Assembly: GCA_018302915.1 (NCBI GenBank)
Contig: JAGVZB010000028.1
Coordinates: forward strand, 1-5,904
DNA length: 5,904 nucleotides
Direction of reading: 5' to 3'
Source of the DNA: Candidatus Woesearchaeota archaeon
Lineage (GTDB): Archaea > Nanobdellota > Nanobdellia > SCGC-AAA011-G17 > GW2011-AR20
Every line of letters begins with the position of its first letter. Positions within the stretch are counted from its first letter, which is position 1. Positions 4,440-5,904 of this stretch are shown piece by piece. Position numbers and translations under genes: made by a program. The notes beneath the pieces were generated by a model. That model did not search any database. It was not told the origin of the DNA and worked only from the letters and a program-made list of their open reading frames with translations.

Positions 4440-5394
4440 AAGAGGTTTCATATTCACGTTCATATCTGTAATACTAGTGTCTGTCATAATGCTTGCATTT
4501 CTGATACAATACTCCTCAAGAACAAGAGTCAACATAGAAAGAATCAACACAGATGTCGAGACAATGAATTCATTCGTGAAAAACCTTAACAATGATTACA
4601 TCCCAAGAGCCATAGAAGTCTCAGGCAACCAGGCAATACTTTCCTTATTGGATTATATGGATGAAAACGATAAATATGTAGGTAAGACTTCAGAAGGTGA
4701 ACCTGAAGAAGGTGAACCTTGGAATATTGAACATGTAATAATCAATGCAATGCTTGACGGAGAATACAAGAATGGGTTCGGAGAAGGGGAAGAAGGGCCT
4801 GAGCTGGCACTGATGGAAATAGATGATGTCAGCTACAATTTAAGCTCTACACTGAATGAAATAAACCTCCTGGCAAATTTCACCGGAATAAACCTCAACT
4901 ATGAAGACGTGCAAAAACAAAAAATAGAGGTATTCCAGGACAGCCCATGGCATGTCAACATATCGATTGAAATGAGCTATACAATAAAAAACAAAGACAG
5001 CTCAATATCATGGAATTATGAAAACATCAAGATAAAGACTGCCATCCCAATATCAAACTTCAAGGATCCGCTTTACTTCATTAATGCAGACAGCGAGGTA
5101 ATAATAAACAGAACAACATACGAGCTTCCTTCCGAAATCAATGAGCATGTGGCAGACACAAATTATGCCCAATGCGGCAAATCACCAAATTTCCTGAACA
5201 GGACACAGGGCAACTTTGAGGACATGGAAAATTCCGGGTTAAGCGGGATTGAATCACTTGTTGATTTCCAAAGCCCCTTATACTCTGTGATTGACTTCCA
5301 GTACCTAAACACCATAAATCCTTCTCCAAGGACAAACATCGGCGGAAGCGGATACTTGATAGATTCTACACATGATGAATGCTACAACATCTAA
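4432..5394 (+). CDS. pilin-like, membrane-anchored surface protein
   Basis: This is a 320-residue protein. MNKRGF is followed by one hydrophobic helix (about residues 6-27, IFTFISVILVSVIMLAFLIQ) and a long extracellular part. The K-R-G before the helix resembles a class III (prepilin peptidase) signal, although the usual Gln/Glu after the Gly is lacking, so it could instead be a plain membrane anchor. The outer part begins with a coiled, helical stalk (30-75). An acidic Glu/Gly-rich insert (87-125) holds a tandem EGEPE-EGEPW repeat, and beta-rich sequence follows. The C-terminal section contains Cys248 and Cys317 (possible disulphide) and a GIESLVDFQ stretch reminiscent of DPANN surface proteins. 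Five N-x-S/T sequons (N136, N149, N176, N226, N256) allow glycosylation. The ATG at 4432 was chosen over TTG 4423 because it places the basic residues directly at the helix. It overlaps the HEPN gene by 8 nt. It probably belongs to the same surface/pilus system as the minus-strand gene it meets. Confidence 0.75.
   Translation: MNKRGFIFTFISVILVSVIMLAFLIQYSSRTRVNIERINTDVETMNSFVKNLNNDYIPRAIEVSGNQAILSLLDYMDENDKYVGKTSEGEPEEGEPWNIEHVIINAMLDGEYKNGFGEGEEGPELALMEIDDVSYNLSSTLNEINLLANFTGINLNYEDVQKQKIEVFQDSPWHVNISIEMSYTIKNKDSSISWNYENIKIKTAIPISNFKDPLYFINADSEVIINRTTYELPSEINEHVADTNYAQCGKSPNFLNRTQGNFEDMENSGLSGIESLVDFQSPLYSVIDFQYLNTINPSPRTNIGGSGYLIDSTHDECYNI
4693..4719 (+). repeat. 15-bp in-frame tandem repeat
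   Basis: GAAGGTGAACCT occurs at 4693-4704 and again at 4708-4719, a 15-bp period coding EGEPE-EGEP in the acidic loop of the pilin-like protein. The two copies are identical, which suggests a recent slippage duplication. Changes in copy number would keep the reading frame. Confidence 0.8.
5391..5394. other. convergent genes with overlapping stop codons
   Basis: The four bases CTAA serve both genes: TAA on the + strand at 5392-5394 and TAG on the minus strand at 5393-5391. There is no intergenic space for a terminator, so each transcript must run into the other gene's coding sequence before ending. Confidence 0.85.
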
Positions 5395-5828
5395 TCCATT
5401 CCTGAAACAAACCTCTGCCTTGCAACAAGAGCTGTTACATTTCTCTCGCTTTCAAATATGCTCTCAAATCCGATGTCAAATCCAAGGCCGTACCTATCCC
5501 CAACCAAGCCTGAAGTCAGATTAAGAAAAATCCACCTGCTATATTCAGGATAGCCCTGATTGGTCAATGTAACCATCTGCTCCATCACTGTCAAATCCCT
5601 GTCAATAACACCTAAATCATCCAATTGCCCGAGATAGTTACCATCATCCAGCTGATTTAATTCCTCCATTTTTGTCGTTGTGAAAATATCCAGCAAATCC
5701 TCTGAATAAAAATACTGCTGCCTTAATTCCTGGACATTTATGAAAAAAGAATAAACACTGAGAAGGACCAAGGTGAATATCATAACTGCAAAGAATGCAT
5801 CCATTGAAAAGAAAAATGCTTTTTTCAT
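5391..5828 (-). CDS. short pilin-like membrane protein
   Basis: This is a 145-residue protein. MKKAFFFSMDA leads into one long hydrophobic helix (about 4-30, with FFAVMIFTLVLLSVYSFF). A helical segment rich in Gln, Tyr and Leu follows (VQELRQQYFYSEDLLDIF), then a small outer domain to the end. It has no Cys and two sequons (N103, N130). The layout fits DPANN pilin-like or minor-pilin proteins, in which an N-terminal helix packs in the membrane or filament core; the K-K-A before the aromatic run could be a processing site, but this is not a clear class III signal. Its ATG overlaps the TGA of the upstream partial gene (ATGA, 5828-5825), so it is a downstream member of an operon. Its TAG overlaps the TAA of the convergent surface-protein gene. 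A surface role is likely; the exact function is unknown. Confidence 0.75.
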   Translation of the reverse strand: MKKAFFFSMDAFFAVMIFTLVLLSVYSFFINVQELRQQYFYSEDLLDIFTTTKMEELNQLDDGNYLGQLDDLGVIDRDLTVMEQMVTLTNQGYPEYSRWIFLNLTSGLVGDRYGLGFDIGFESIFESERNVTALVARQRFVSGMD

Positions 5829-5904
5829 TTTTTAGTTAATTGCAACTTTTTTAATTCCTGTTCAACCTCTCTCATTACCTGCTCATAACTTGGAAGAAAG
5901 TTGA
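5825..5904 (-). CDS. C-terminus of an unidentified gene, partial
   Basis: The last 25 codons of a minus-strand frame enter from the right edge and end in TGA at 5827-5825. The end reads FLPSYEQVMREVEQELKKL and then QLTKK, a charged amphipathic helix with a basic tail. It overlaps the start of the pilin-like gene by ATGA, the same junction type as elsewhere in the window, which supports it as coding. Too little is present to name a family. Confidence 0.6.
   Translation of the reverse strand, partial: NFLPSYEQVMREVEQELKKLQLTKK

Noticed and set aside
1..5904. tRNA (for example tRNA-Trp near trpS), CRISPR array, insertion sequence or attachment site
   Set aside because: No cloverleaf-like sequence was seen in the gaps, no regularly spaced repeats with spacers, no transposase and no long terminal inverted repeats.

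Overview
The window looks like a piece of an AT-rich archaeal genome, most likely from the DPANN group (Woesearchaeota/Pacearchaeota-like). The archaeal assignment rests on four things: an archaeal-type tryptophanyl-tRNA synthetase; BRE/TATA promoters 26-30 nt before start codons, implying leaderless or nearly leaderless mRNAs; small surface proteins that begin with a few basic residues and then one membrane helix; and a helix-turn-helix/nucleotidyltransferase + HEPN gene pair of a kind common in archaea. The lineage below archaeon is inferred from the style of the proteins, not from a marker gene.

Left part (1-654, minus strand): a two-gene operon running out of the window. It holds a winged-helix-like protein (575-144) and, overlapping it by ATGA, the first 49 codons of a protein that resembles the N-terminus of archaeal type II/IV secretion (pilus) ATPases. 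The 79-bp gap at 576-654 is a divergent promoter region. Rightward from it run a single-pass membrane protein with Cys-pair repeats (655-1161) and, 1 nt later, a secreted Cys-rich protein with an Ig-like C-terminal half (1163-2197).

Middle (2198-3489): trpS has its own promoter directly after the stop of the previous gene. It is followed by a 152-bp gap with T-rich terminator-like tracts, a second promoter and TGTAAYA-type repeats that could be an operator.

Right part (3490-5904): a MNT-type nucleotidyltransferase with an N-terminal winged helix (antitoxin-like) overlaps a HEPN protein whose RNase motif has lost its histidine. The HEPN gene in turn overlaps by 8 nt a 320-aa pilin-like surface protein. 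That gene meets a minus-strand pilin-like gene (5828-5391) tail to tail, with the two stop codons overlapping. The minus-strand gene is the last of an operon whose preceding gene is represented only by its last 25 codons.

Taken together, the outer parts of the window (secretion ATPase, pilin-like proteins, secreted Cys-rich proteins) suggest a cell-surface/pilus neighbourhood. Housekeeping trpS and a MNT-HEPN module are placed inside it. Three gene junctions use ATGA overlaps with no visible Shine-Dalgarno sequence, whereas operon-leading genes appear leaderless. No tRNA, rRNA, CRISPR array or insertion sequence was seen.
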